Shown: piece by piece, positions 6,496 to 13,694 of the stretch
How the letters are laid out: every line of letters begins with the position of its first letter
Position numbering within the stretch: position 1 is the stretch's first letter
Assembly: GCA_964627605.1 (NCBI GenBank)
Contig: CAZVGZ010000054.1
Span: 1-14,852 of the forward strand
Source: CAZVGZ01 sp964627605
GTDB taxonomy: Bacteria; Latescibacterota; MWCZ01; CAZVGZ01
Direction: 5' to 3'
DNA: 14,852 nt
Made by a program: the position numbers and the translations under genes
The notes under the pieces: model-generated
What the model was told of the DNA's origin: nothing
The model's input: only the letters and a program-made list of their open reading frames with translations
Database searches by the model: none

Positions 6496-7187
6496 GATCA
6501 CTACTGTTGGTCGTCGGGGCGGTTGCAGTAGCGATCGGATGCGGGGGCGATCCGTTTTCGTCGGAACAAGAAGCGATCGACGCGATGGAAGAGGGATGGC
6601 GTGCCTACTTGGCGGGAGACTACGCCGCCGCTGGCATCCAGTTTCGCACCGCCCAAGGCTCACAGACCCATCGTGCAGAAGCCAGCATAGGAGTAGGCTG
6701 GACTTTTTTGAGACAAGACGTTCTGTCACTCGCCCGTGCTGCATTCAAGGAAGCTGAGAGGCACCGGGCCCACCGTGCGGACGCCGAGGTCGGACTGGCA
6801 TTTTTGGCGTGGGCATCTGGAGATTTCACCGAGGTGATTGTATTGAGCGAAGCGGTCTCATCTGACAACCCTGACTACCGTTTTGAAGAAGACCCGCGGA
6901 TTGATGTGCGCGATGTGCGACTTCTCACTGCGCAGGCGCATCTGCTCCTGGACCCCACCGACTTTGGTCACCTACGCGCAGTTAGCCGAGAGGTGGTAGC
7001 GCTTGACGACGGAGCGAGCGTCGATCCAGACGAGCCATCGACGTGGACTGACGGCAAAGTAGCCTACAATACAGCGGCGGAGGCGCTCGTAAGACGGTTG
7101 GAGGCGATCTATCTAACGCTCCTAATTCAGAGCGCGGAGCCTCGGGCGCGGGTTGCAACAGATGGCGTCACGGTGCCAACATTATAG
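6492..7187 (+). CDS. lipoprotein with TPR-like helical repeats
   Basis: A 231-residue predicted lipoprotein. The N-terminal hydrophobic stretch ends in the lipobox A14-I15-G16-C17, so Cys17 should be lipidated. Residues 27-122 form helical pairs of TPR type: AMEEGWRAYLAGDYAAAGIQ, then SIGVGWTFLRQDVLSLARAA, then EVGLAFLAWASGDFTEVI. Such repeats usually bind partner proteins. The start codon overlaps the peptidase stop by four bases (ATGA), which indicates tight co-expression. The lipoprotein may hold or organise the peptidase or its substrates at the envelope (inference). The C-terminal 100 residues have no recognisable domain. Confidence 0.82.
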   Translation: MRSLLLVVGAVAVAIGCGGDPFSSEQEAIDAMEEGWRAYLAGDYAAAGIQFRTAQGSQTHRAEASIGVGWTFLRQDVLSLARAAFKEAERHRAHRADAEVGLAFLAWASGDFTEVIVLSEAVSSDNPDYRFEEDPRIDVRDVRLLTAQAHLLLDPTDFGHLRAVSREVVALDDGASVDPDEPSTWTDGKVAYNTAAEALVRRLEAIYLTLLIQSAEPRARVATDGVTVPTL

Positions 7188-7224
7188 GACAAGCTCACGA
7201 AGAAAGGAACAAGCTATCCCGAAT

Positions 7225-7947
7225 ATGAGTAGTGCGAGTCTCTGTCCAGCTTGCGGTGGAACATGCGGCGGCCTCTCATCGGTCCGGCACTCCCCAGAGG
7301 AGTTGCGGATCAAGGCGATGGTCGCCGATGTAGTGGCAGCGCTCCAGGGGCAGGGGCTAGTCCAAAGCGATCAGCCTGCACAGGTTCCTATTGGGGTGTC
7401 TGCACGGCACGTTCACTTGACCCAGCACACCCTCGAAGGGTTGTTTGGTGCTGGAGCTCAATTGACGGAGTACCGCTCCCTTAAGCAGCCTGGCTTTTTT
7501 GCCGCCGAACAGACGGTTACAGTAGTTGGACCCAGGATGCGCGCGATAGAACGCGTCCGCGTGTTAGGCCCTCTTAGAGACTACGATCAGGTCGAGATGT
7601 CCCGTACCGATGCCATCGCGGTCGGTCTTGATCTGCTAGTAAGGGATTCAGGCGATCTAGACGGAACGCCTGGGGCGACGCTGGTCGGCCCTGCCGGATC
7701 AGTACAGCTCTCCTCCGGGGTTATCAGAGCGGTCAGGCACATCCACCTCTCGCCAGAAGTCGCTTCGGCTTGGGGGGTATCCCACCGCCAGCTCATCAAA
7801 GTCTCAGTAGGTGGAGAAAAACCCACCGTCCTCGGCGGAGTTCGGTGCCGCGTCGCTGAAGGGATACTACTCGAAATGCATCTCGACACCGACGACGCCA
7901 ACGCCGCAGATGTTGTGTGTGGCGACCTGATGTCCGTCGAGGTCTGA
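7225..7947 (+). CDS. pduL: phosphate propanoyltransferase (PduL-type phosphotransacylase)
   Basis: A 240-residue protein of the PduL family, which exchanges phosphate and CoA on short acyl groups (acyl-phosphate with acyl-CoA). Two repeated barrel halves each carry a histidine motif, SARHVHLT (59-66) and RHIHLS (171-176), followed by MHLDTDDANA (218-227). These histidines bind the zinc ions of the family. The N-terminus has an extra CPACGGTC motif (C7, C10, C14) and an amphipathic helix (about 26-43) of the kind used for targeting to microcompartments, but no shell-protein gene lies in this window. The ATG at 7225 is preferred. The AAAGGA sequence lies 16 bases upstream, an unusually long spacing. 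The in-frame ATG at 7153 would overlap the lipoprotein gene and gives unlike sequence. An acetyl-group role is also possible. Confidence 0.88.
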   Translation: MSSASLCPACGGTCGGLSSVRHSPEELRIKAMVADVVAALQGQGLVQSDQPAQVPIGVSARHVHLTQHTLEGLFGAGAQLTEYRSLKQPGFFAAEQTVTVVGPRMRAIERVRVLGPLRDYDQVEMSRTDAIAVGLDLLVRDSGDLDGTPGATLVGPAGSVQLSSGVIRAVRHIHLSPEVASAWGVSHRQLIKVSVGGEKPTVLGGVRCRVAEGILLEMHLDTDDANAADVVCGDLMSVEV

Positions 7948-7982
7948 ACTCGTTGACCCCTTACGCAGACTGAGACAGGCTG

Positions 7983-8699
7983 ATGCAAGAACAGTTGAAA
8001 GTTCTAGCGGTCGGCGCACACCCTGACGACATAGAAATCCTCTGTGCGGGCACCCTTACCAGATACGTCCAGTTGGGCCATTCCGTGGCGATGGTTCATT
8101 CCTGCAACGGGCATCTAGGTCACGTCAGCATCCCACCGGACGAACTGACAGACATCCGCCGGGCTGAGGCGAAAGCAGCAGCGGCTGTCATCGGTGCTGA
8201 ATCTTTTTGCCTCGACATCCCCGACCTTGAAGTCTCCGACGCCAGGGAGTACACCGAACGGCTGGCCGGAGTCATAAGGCGAGTGGGCCCGGATGTTATC
8301 ATCACGCACTCGCCCAACGACTACATGCGCGATCATACGGCGATCCACAGATTGGTCAACATCGCCAGTTTCGCCGCAACTATTCCGCACTATGAGGGGG
8401 TCGATGTCCCGGCGCACCCCATCGTTCAGCCGATTTTTGAGATGGACACCCTCATGGGCGTTGGGTTCATTCCAGACGAATATGTGGATGTCACTGAAGC
8501 CATGGCGCTCAAGCGCGAAATGCTGGCCTGCCACAAAAGCCAGGTTGAGTGGCTCAGGGATCATGACGGGATAGATGTAGTGGGGAATATGGAGGTGTGC
8601 GCCCGATATCGCGGTCTCCAGTGTGGCGCGGAGTTCGCAGAGGGGTTCCAGAGCCAGCAGACGTGGCCCAGATTATCCGCAGACCGCATTCTGCCCTAA
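7983..8699 (+). CDS. PIG-L family N-acetyl deacetylase
   Basis: A 238-residue protein of the PIG-L/LmbE superfamily, zinc enzymes that remove N-acetyl groups from GlcNAc-containing glycolipids, mycothiol or bacillithiol precursors and related compounds. Seen here are the metal motif AHPDD (12-16) with E18, and the second motif H109-SPND-YMRD-H118. The zinc ligands expected are H13, D16 and H118, with D15 as general base. There is no signal peptide, so it acts in the cytoplasm. It begins 35 bases after the PduL gene in the same direction and is the last gene of the probable operon. The ATG at 7983 is preceded by a weak GACAGG. Thiol-cofactor biosynthesis enzymes such as BshB look similar, and the exact substrate is not determined. 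Confidence 0.88.
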   Translation: MQEQLKVLAVGAHPDDIEILCAGTLTRYVQLGHSVAMVHSCNGHLGHVSIPPDELTDIRRAEAKAAAAVIGAESFCLDIPDLEVSDAREYTERLAGVIRRVGPDVIITHSPNDYMRDHTAIHRLVNIASFAATIPHYEGVDVPAHPIVQPIFEMDTLMGVGFIPDEYVDVTEAMALKREMLACHKSQVEWLRDHDGIDVVGNMEVCARYRGLQCGAEFAEGFQSQQTWPRLSADRILP

Positions 8700-9040
8700 C
8701 CGGAACAGCGTCAATCCACCGGTGCTCCCACAGTAGAGAGCGGTCTAGCTGATCGTTTCGCTAAATCGTCAAGGATTGCCGTTGACTGCTAGAGTGGTAA
8801 ATGTTACACTCGCTACACTTATGCGTCGCATTCGACCAGTGAGGGGTCAATCTAGGGACTGGCCTCGGCTACCTGCGGCAACCAGTGGGTCGCTTTCTGG
8901 GACGTGGCGCTCGAATGTGAAAGCGGCAACAGATTCGACCACGTTGCATTCACCCGATAGGGTGTTTGACGCTTGGGACTCAATTAGGGACAGCCACTGA
9001 GGAAACCCTTGGCAGAAGACCGGGATACCAGGAGGGTCAT
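8700..9040 (+). other. 341-base intergenic region with promoter and long leader
   Basis: No convincing gene lies here. The promoter at 8782-8810 would give a leader of about 225 bases. The leader contains CATTCG (8828-8833) and its inverted copy CGAATG, the perfect hairpin CACCC-GATA-GGGTG (8951-8964) and a CCAGT/ACTGG pair. It does not match a riboswitch class that I can recognise. The frame at 8776-9000 is open but shows no protein-like features. Confidence 0.45.
8782..8810 (+). promoter_or_regulatory. sigma-70-type promoter for the PPOX-like and rdgB genes
   Basis: TTGACT (8782-8787, five of six matches to -35) and TACACT (8805-8810, four of six to -10) are separated by the ideal 17 bases. 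Transcription would start near 8817, well after the PIG-L stop codon, separating the PPOX-like/rdgB pair from the upstream operon. Confidence 0.5.
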
Positions 9041-9769
9041 ATGTTGACCAAAGGCTACATACTGACAGAGTACGAAGAGGGTCGCATCGAAGCGCTGCTT
9101 GATGAAAACTCTGAGATCGACGCCCTTGACGAAATTCACAGCGCTATCTACAGCAAGGCCCTCCAGATGGGTGTCAGCCGTGGCATCATCAGTGAGCGGA
9201 TGGACCGCGTCAACTATGAGATCGCTCGCCAACACCTGTTGGATGAAACTGAGATCAAGTTCCTAAATAGACGCCGACTCCGGGCTTTTGATCCAAATCT
9301 TGCGTTGGCTATCTATCGGGGCCAAATTGACGGTTTGGTCGATACAATAGACGCCGAGGTGGCCCGTCAGGACGACGCAGGGATCACCCTGGAAATTGAG
9401 ATGTTCAACGATTCGGCAATCAGCCATACGCTTAGCACCACTGGCGAACCTGGCCACCCAGAAGTGGCGATTTTTACTGGTGTAGCCAGTTTTGTTACCG
9501 ATGGTGCCCACATCGAGATGGGCCTCATCGGTAATCAACGTGTCTATGCCAATCTTAAAGCCAATCCCAAAGCGGTTTTTACATCCATCGGGCCGAGTAT
9601 GGACCCCAAACGCTGGGCAGGCGTTCGCGTCCACGCCACCCTGTCGGGGGATGACACACACGGGGACGAGTATGACGCTCTCAAGGTCAAGCTCGGCATG
9701 CCGATCGCAAATCGACTCCTGTTTGACGTAGAAGAGATTGAAACGGTCTTCATCCCCAAAGCACTGTAG
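9041..9769 (+). CDS. split-barrel flavin-binding protein (pyridoxamine 5'-phosphate oxidase-like)
   Basis: A 242-residue cytoplasmic protein. Residues 139-238 match the PNPOx-like split beta-barrel that binds FMN or related cofactors: PEVAIFTGVASFVTDGAHIE, then GLIGNQRVYANLKANPKAVF, then KRWAGVRVHATL. The NQRVYANLKANP block is characteristic of small PPOX-class proteins. Residues 1-135 are a helical N-terminal extension that I do not recognise. The ATG at 9041 is chosen because AGGAGG lies five bases upstream. A frame open to 8966 lacks a ribosome site. It is followed after 15 bases by rdgB. The reaction is unknown; flavin-dependent oxidoreductase, heme or F420 roles occur in the superfamily. 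Confidence 0.75.
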   Translation: MLTKGYILTEYEEGRIEALLDENSEIDALDEIHSAIYSKALQMGVSRGIISERMDRVNYEIARQHLLDETEIKFLNRRRLRAFDPNLALAIYRGQIDGLVDTIDAEVARQDDAGITLEIEMFNDSAISHTLSTTGEPGHPEVAIFTGVASFVTDGAHIEMGLIGNQRVYANLKANPKAVFTSIGPSMDPKRWAGVRVHATLSGDDTHGDEYDALKVKLGMPIANRLLFDVEEIETVFIPKAL

Positions 9770-9784
9770 CGATTGAATACAGAG

Positions 9785-10396
9785 ATGACGGCGCGGTTGG
9801 CTGATCTGCGTCGTGTCGTGGTTGCCACGGGCAACCCAGGCAAAATAAGAGAAATAGAGCAGATCCTCGGCGAGATGGACATCGCCACCGTGCCCATGAG
9901 CGATCTGGGCGATCCCCCCGATGTGGTCGAAGATGGCCTGACATTCGAGGCCAACGCCCGCAAAAAAGCTACTAAAATTGCCGCTTGGTCGGGGCTGCCA
10001 TCGCTGGCTGATGATTCAGGTCTGGAAGTTGACGCTTTAGGCGGAGCCCCTGGCGTCTGGTCTGCTCGGTTCGCTGGAGATCAGGCCACCGACGCAGAAA
10101 ACCTCTCCCTTCTCCTTGAACGCCTTAAAACCGTTGCCCCTGATAAGAGAACGGCACGATTTCAGTGTGTGATTGTCCTCGCTCTTCCCGATGGCGGTGA
10201 ACTGGTCGCAAGGGGTGATTGCGAAGGGCGCATCGCAAATGAAAGAGAAGGCGTAGGCGGGTTCGGCTACGACCCGGTGTTCGTAGAATCCCAAGCTGGT
10301 CAGACTTTCGGAGTCCTTCCGCCTGACTACAAAAACCGCGTCTCCCACAGGGCAAAAGCGTTGGCATCCTTCGCCGCTCAACTCCCTGAGATATAG
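9785..10396 (+). CDS. rdgB: XTP/dITP pyrophosphatase (RdgB/HAM1 family)
   Basis: A 203-residue house-cleaning enzyme. It hydrolyses non-canonical purine triphosphates such as ITP, dITP and XTP to monophosphates, keeping them out of DNA and RNA. The full set of motifs is present: ATGNPGK near the N-terminus, LADDSGLEVDALGGAPGVWS, ARFAG, GGFGYDPVF and SHRAKALASF near the C-terminus. Length is normal. ATG at 9785 is preferred to the TTG at 9773, which would add four residues; neither has a strong ribosome site, and coupling to the gene 15 bases upstream is likely. A terminator at 10488-10519 closes the transcript. Confidence 0.95.
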   Translation: MTARLADLRRVVVATGNPGKIREIEQILGEMDIATVPMSDLGDPPDVVEDGLTFEANARKKATKIAAWSGLPSLADDSGLEVDALGGAPGVWSARFAGDQATDAENLSLLLERLKTVAPDKRTARFQCVIVLALPDGGELVARGDCEGRIANEREGVGGFGYDPVFVESQAGQTFGVLPPDYKNRVSHRAKALASFAAQLPEI

Positions 10397-10487
10397 CGCA
10401 ACGCGGCCACGTCATACCAACGGGGGCTGCACTGCTATCGGACCCTCGTACCCACATTGCGCCCCTATCCGGAATCTGCGCCAAAAA

Positions 10488-10519
10488 CAAAAGCCCCCTC
10501 GTGACGGCGGGGACTTTTG
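10488..10519 (+). terminator. intrinsic-type terminator after rdgB
   Basis: CAAAAG (10488-10493) pairs with CTTTTG (10514-10519), and CCCC (10495-10498) pairs with GGGG (10509-10512) across one C/A mismatch. The loop is about ten bases. The GC core with an A-rich 5' arm and T-rich 3' arm is the usual design of an intrinsic terminator, and could work in both directions. It lies about 90 bases after the rdgB stop codon. Confidence 0.6.
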
Positions 10520-10583
10520 CAGAACTGATTGCTCGAGAGCCTATCTTACCAGAAGCATCCGCTGGTTTAGAACTCCATCCAAA

Positions 10584-11096
10584 GTGGCAGATGTGACGTA
10601 TATCCGCCTCCCGACAGAGTTAGTGTTCTTAGCCGTGCTGCTGGATGCCTGGTCTCGGAAAGTGACCGGTTGGGCACTGTCGCGGCGGCTGGATGCGCAA
10701 CTGACCTGCGAGGCGCTGAAAGCCGCCATCGCCTCCCGGCGTCCATCGGCTGGCTGCATTCACCACTCTGACTGAGGCGTCGAATATGCCTGCAGAGCGT
10801 ATGTGGGCGCCCTGAATGAGCACGGCTTCCAGATCAGCATGGGCAGAAAGGGCAACCCGTAAGACAACGCCCAAGCCGAGAGCTTCATGAAGACCCTGAA
10901 GATTGAGGAAGTCTACCTGTGGGAGTACCGGACATTCGAAGTGGCCCGAGAGCGGATTAAAGAGTTCATCGAGGACGTGTACAACCGGAAACGGTTGCAT
11001 TCAGCGCTGGGCTATCGAAGTCCAGAGCAGTTCGAACAGAGCATCACACAAACTCAGGACAGCCTGCACCACTCATATCAAATCTTTCCAGCTTGA
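10584..11096 (+). pseudogene. IS3-family transposase (orfB) remnant, truncated and with two nonsense mutations
   Basis: The frame beginning ADVTYIRLPTELVFLAVLLD and ending in HSALGYRSPEQFEQ is the DDE integrase core of an IS3-family OrfB. The catalytic triad is still visible: D at 10590-10592, D of HHSD at 10770-10772 and E of AESFMKTLK at 10878-10880, with the expected 35 residues between the last two. The frame is broken by TGA at 10773-10775, where the family has arginine (HSDRG), and TAA at 10860-10862, where the family has tyrosine (GNPYDNA). The N-terminal half and orfA are missing, and just before ADVTYI the expected tryptophan region is altered by a small deletion. The element is therefore dead. 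Its right end probably lies near 11098-11118 (GGGTGCACTCCACTTTTGAT). No left inverted repeat was found. Confidence 0.9.
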
Positions 11097-11448
11097 AGGG
11101 TGCACTCCACTTTTGATCTTCAGTGTGTGCCTTCAGTGAGGAGTCTGATTGCGAAATATGGGTGGGTGACAACGTAGTGCTGCGATGTCAAAAGAGATGC
11201 TTGCGGTACCATTTGATTCCTTTGTCGAGATAGCCCTAACCGCCTATTGTCGTCACTGCCGGTGTAGTAAAGCGATTCCCTGTGAGCGGCATCAATCGGG
11301 TGTTGTGATTCCGCTCGCCTATTGACGGTGTTTTCGGCCAGATACAACTACTTTTCGGACTCCTTGCACTGCGCTGCGCCAAGTGTTCTCTTACTTAATC
11401 ACGTCTGGTACCAAATCAAGCGTACGAACTACTGTGAGGAGTCAGACT
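11097..11448 (+). other. 352-base region between the IS remnant and the glycosidase gene
   Basis: No gene is seen. The segment starts with the probable right end of the IS. TTCAGTG occurs at 11119-11125 and 11132-11138. GTGAGGAGTC occurs at 11136-11145 and again at 11434-11443, where it supplies the ribosome site of the glycosidase gene. A GAGCGG/CCGCTC inverted pair lies at 11284-11289 and 11311-11316. A TTGACG at 11322-11327 could be a -35 box, but no good -10 is spaced correctly after it. Confidence 0.4.
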
Positions 11449-13374
11449 ATGAGCACGGTCAATCAGGACGGTGGTGCGTGGACGATCAAGAGCGGAGCAC
11501 TGAACATCAGGGTTGATTCGCGGACATTGGCGCTGGAGATGGGACTTGATGGCTCTCAGGCGTGGACAACAACGTCTGATGATGGTCACGATCTGGTGGT
11601 TCTAAACGGCGAATCGACACAGGAGATATCTCTGGCCAGTGCCGCTCATATCGATGTGGCTGAATACTGCGCTGGAGACCTGCATGGGGTGCGGGTGAAC
11701 ATTAGGGGGTTTGGCGGCATCGACCTCTCTTTGGCGTTGATAGTAGCGGCGGACATTGTCACGCATGAAGCTGTGGTCCGATTGGTTCCGATTGAAGATC
11801 CGCAAGACCTTATTGAGGAGATTCACTATCCCCGGTCGTTGGAACTTGGGGCGACAGGCGATGGCGCGCTCCATGTGATCCCGTGTATGCAGGGCGCGCT
11901 GTTGCCACCTGACTGGCCAGGTGAGATCACCTGGTGGTGGAAAGGGCTTACTTACACCCGTGCTGTCTATATGCCCTGGTTCGGTGCGATTCGACCTCGT
12001 GCTGGTTACTTGGGGATTCAGGAAACCCCCTATGACGCCGGACAACATTTGGTTCATCCAGCAGGTGGGCCGACTAGCCTTGGTCCAAAATGGTTTCCGA
12101 GCATGGGCAAAATTGGTTACGCCAGACAGATGAGGTATGTCCTGTTCGACGATGGCGATCATAACTCTCTTGTTCACCGCTACAGGGATTACGTTGATGC
12201 GCTGGGCAACTTGAGGACGTTGGAGTCAAAGGCTCTGCAAAATCTTGGGGTCGGACAACTGCAAGGAACCACGATCGCTGCGGCGAGCACCATGCGCCAC
12301 ACCCAGCCCGATTCGTACTACTACAATGCCGACAACATTGAGGCCAACCACGCGTTCACCAGTTTTGCCGATACAGCGGCTGGACTGAAGCGCTTTGCCG
12401 AGGTGTATCCAAATGACAGGGTGGTTGTGCATCTGGATGGATGGGGCACAAGGGGTTACGACAACCTTCATCCAGATATTCTACCACCCTGCCCTGAGGC
12501 GGGGGGTTGGGAAGGGTTCAAAGCGGTAGCCGATCAGTGCAAAGAGCTGGGATGGTTGTTCGCGACCCATGACAACTACAGCGATTTCTACCAAGATGCT
12601 GCCACCTACAGCGATGACCTAGCTCAGCAGGGTGATGCCAAAGGGGATATCCCTAAAAAGGCGTGGTGGTCTGGCGGTGCGCAGGCGTTTCTTTGCTCCA
12701 AGAACGCGTTGGGGTACGTACGCCGCAATTTCCAAGAGATTCTTGATCGTGGGGTTCCGCTTACGGCGACGTATATAGATGTATTGAGCATCTGGGAGAT
12801 GATAGAGTGTTATCACCCTGACCACAGGATGACCAGGAAGGAGTGCGCCGAAGCGCGTGCTGAAGTGTTTGCCTGGGTCAGGTCGAAGGGAATAGTACTC
12901 AGTTCAGAAGAACCGACTGACTGGTCGGCACCCTACCTCGATTTCTGCTACTGGGCACCGCTGGCGCTTGCAGAAGACCTGTTCGATGGCCTTCCGGTGG
13001 GCACGCCTGCGCCGCTGTTTAACGGTGTGTATCACGACTGCGTTGTCACACCGTGGAACATGAGCGCTGTTGGCTCGATGACACAGGCCGACGCATTTCT
13101 ATACGCGCTGTCGTTCGGTGGGATCGCGCTGGTCAACAGCCCAGACAGGACCGGGCCGTGGGGCGAAGGCGAGCTGGAGAGAGCCAAAATATTGGCGGAT
13201 GTGCATCGACAAACCGGTTTTGCGACGATGGAACGGCATGAGCTTGTGGAGGCCGACGGATCGGTTCGCGCCACCACGTTTGGCGGTGGCGAAACCGTGG
13301 AGGTGGATTTTGACGCCAAACGCTACCGAGTGGAGGGTGTTGACGGTTTTGATGACGGATGGAAGGATGCTTGA
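11449..13374 (+). CDS. GH129/GH101-like glycoside hydrolase, putative alpha-N-acetylgalactosaminidase
   Basis: A 641-residue protein without signal peptide, hence probably cytoplasmic. Residues 1-250 are beta-rich and 275-565 look like a TIM barrel. Acidic residues fall in blocks typical of this clan: D330 in VVVHLDGWGTRGYD, D444 in TATYIDVLSIWE and E487/E488 in VLSSEEPTDW. As I recall, the bifidobacterial GH129 enzyme is of similar length and uses D330, D435 and E478. The 43-residue step from D444 to E487 matches the step from D435 to E478. On that basis D444 would be the nucleophile and E487 the acid/base (inference). DUF5696-type proteins are another possible assignment. The start at 11449 has AGGAG seven bases upstream; the frame is open further back to 11383 but lacks a site. 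The sugar linkage cut is not proven. Confidence 0.7.
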   Translation: MSTVNQDGGAWTIKSGALNIRVDSRTLALEMGLDGSQAWTTTSDDGHDLVVLNGESTQEISLASAAHIDVAEYCAGDLHGVRVNIRGFGGIDLSLALIVAADIVTHEAVVRLVPIEDPQDLIEEIHYPRSLELGATGDGALHVIPCMQGALLPPDWPGEITWWWKGLTYTRAVYMPWFGAIRPRAGYLGIQETPYDAGQHLVHPAGGPTSLGPKWFPSMGKIGYARQMRYVLFDDGDHNSLVHRYRDYVDALGNLRTLESKALQNLGVGQLQGTTIAAASTMRHTQPDSYYYNADNIEANHAFTSFADTAAGLKRFAEVYPNDRVVVHLDGWGTRGYDNLHPDILPPCPEAGGWEGFKAVADQCKELGWLFATHDNYSDFYQDAATYSDDLAQQGDAKGDIPKKAWWSGGAQAFLCSKNALGYVRRNFQEILDRGVPLTATYIDVLSIWEMIECYHPDHRMTRKECAEARAEVFAWVRSKGIVLSSEEPTDWSAPYLDFCYWAPLALAEDLFDGLPVGTPAPLFNGVYHDCVVTPWNMSAVGSMTQADAFLYALSFGGIALVNSPDRTGPWGEGELERAKILADVHRQTGFATMERHELVEADGSVRATTFGGGETVEVDFDAKRYRVEGVDGFDDGWKDA

Positions 13375-13694
13375 TACTTTGACAGGGCGGTTGATTCAGC
13401 GTTCATCACCCTACGCTTGAGGGCTGCACCCAATACCCCCACTATCGGCGCAAGCCTAATTGTCCGCCGTCAGATGACAGAGCCGCAGATATTTCAACCA
13501 ACGTCTGCTGGAATCATGTGCCATATAGGCCTCACTGGTTGGTTCCAGACCAGACTGGTACCCAAAGTTTGACCCGTCCCTTCCAGACGACCGAACCGCA
13601 ATCAAGAACCATCGCCTTAGAGACCCGCTTGGGGTATACTTAGCACTCCACGCTCTCTCTTCATCCCCAAATAACGATTGTGACCGGGACCAGC
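13375..13694 (+). other. 320-base intergenic region before the flippase gene
   Basis: No gene is convincing. A small CCCT/AGGG hairpin follows the glycosidase stop (around 13409-13423). TATACT at 13635-13640 is a good -10 candidate about 55 bases before the flippase start, but no -35 matching consensus lies at the right spacing. One frame is open from about 13531 to 13698 without a start codon and reaches the first bases of the flippase gene; it is probably chance. Confidence 0.4.

Noticed and set aside
8776..9000. 74-residue plus-strand gene before the PPOX-like gene
   Set aside because: It starts inside the probable promoter, lacks a ribosome site and has Arg/Ser/Thr-rich shadow-like composition.
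13378..13432. second IS end near 13420, since GCTTGAGGGCTGCACCC resembles the IS remnant end at 11091-11108
   Set aside because: About 15 of 20 bases agree, but there is no transposase sequence beside it and the match is too short to exclude chance.
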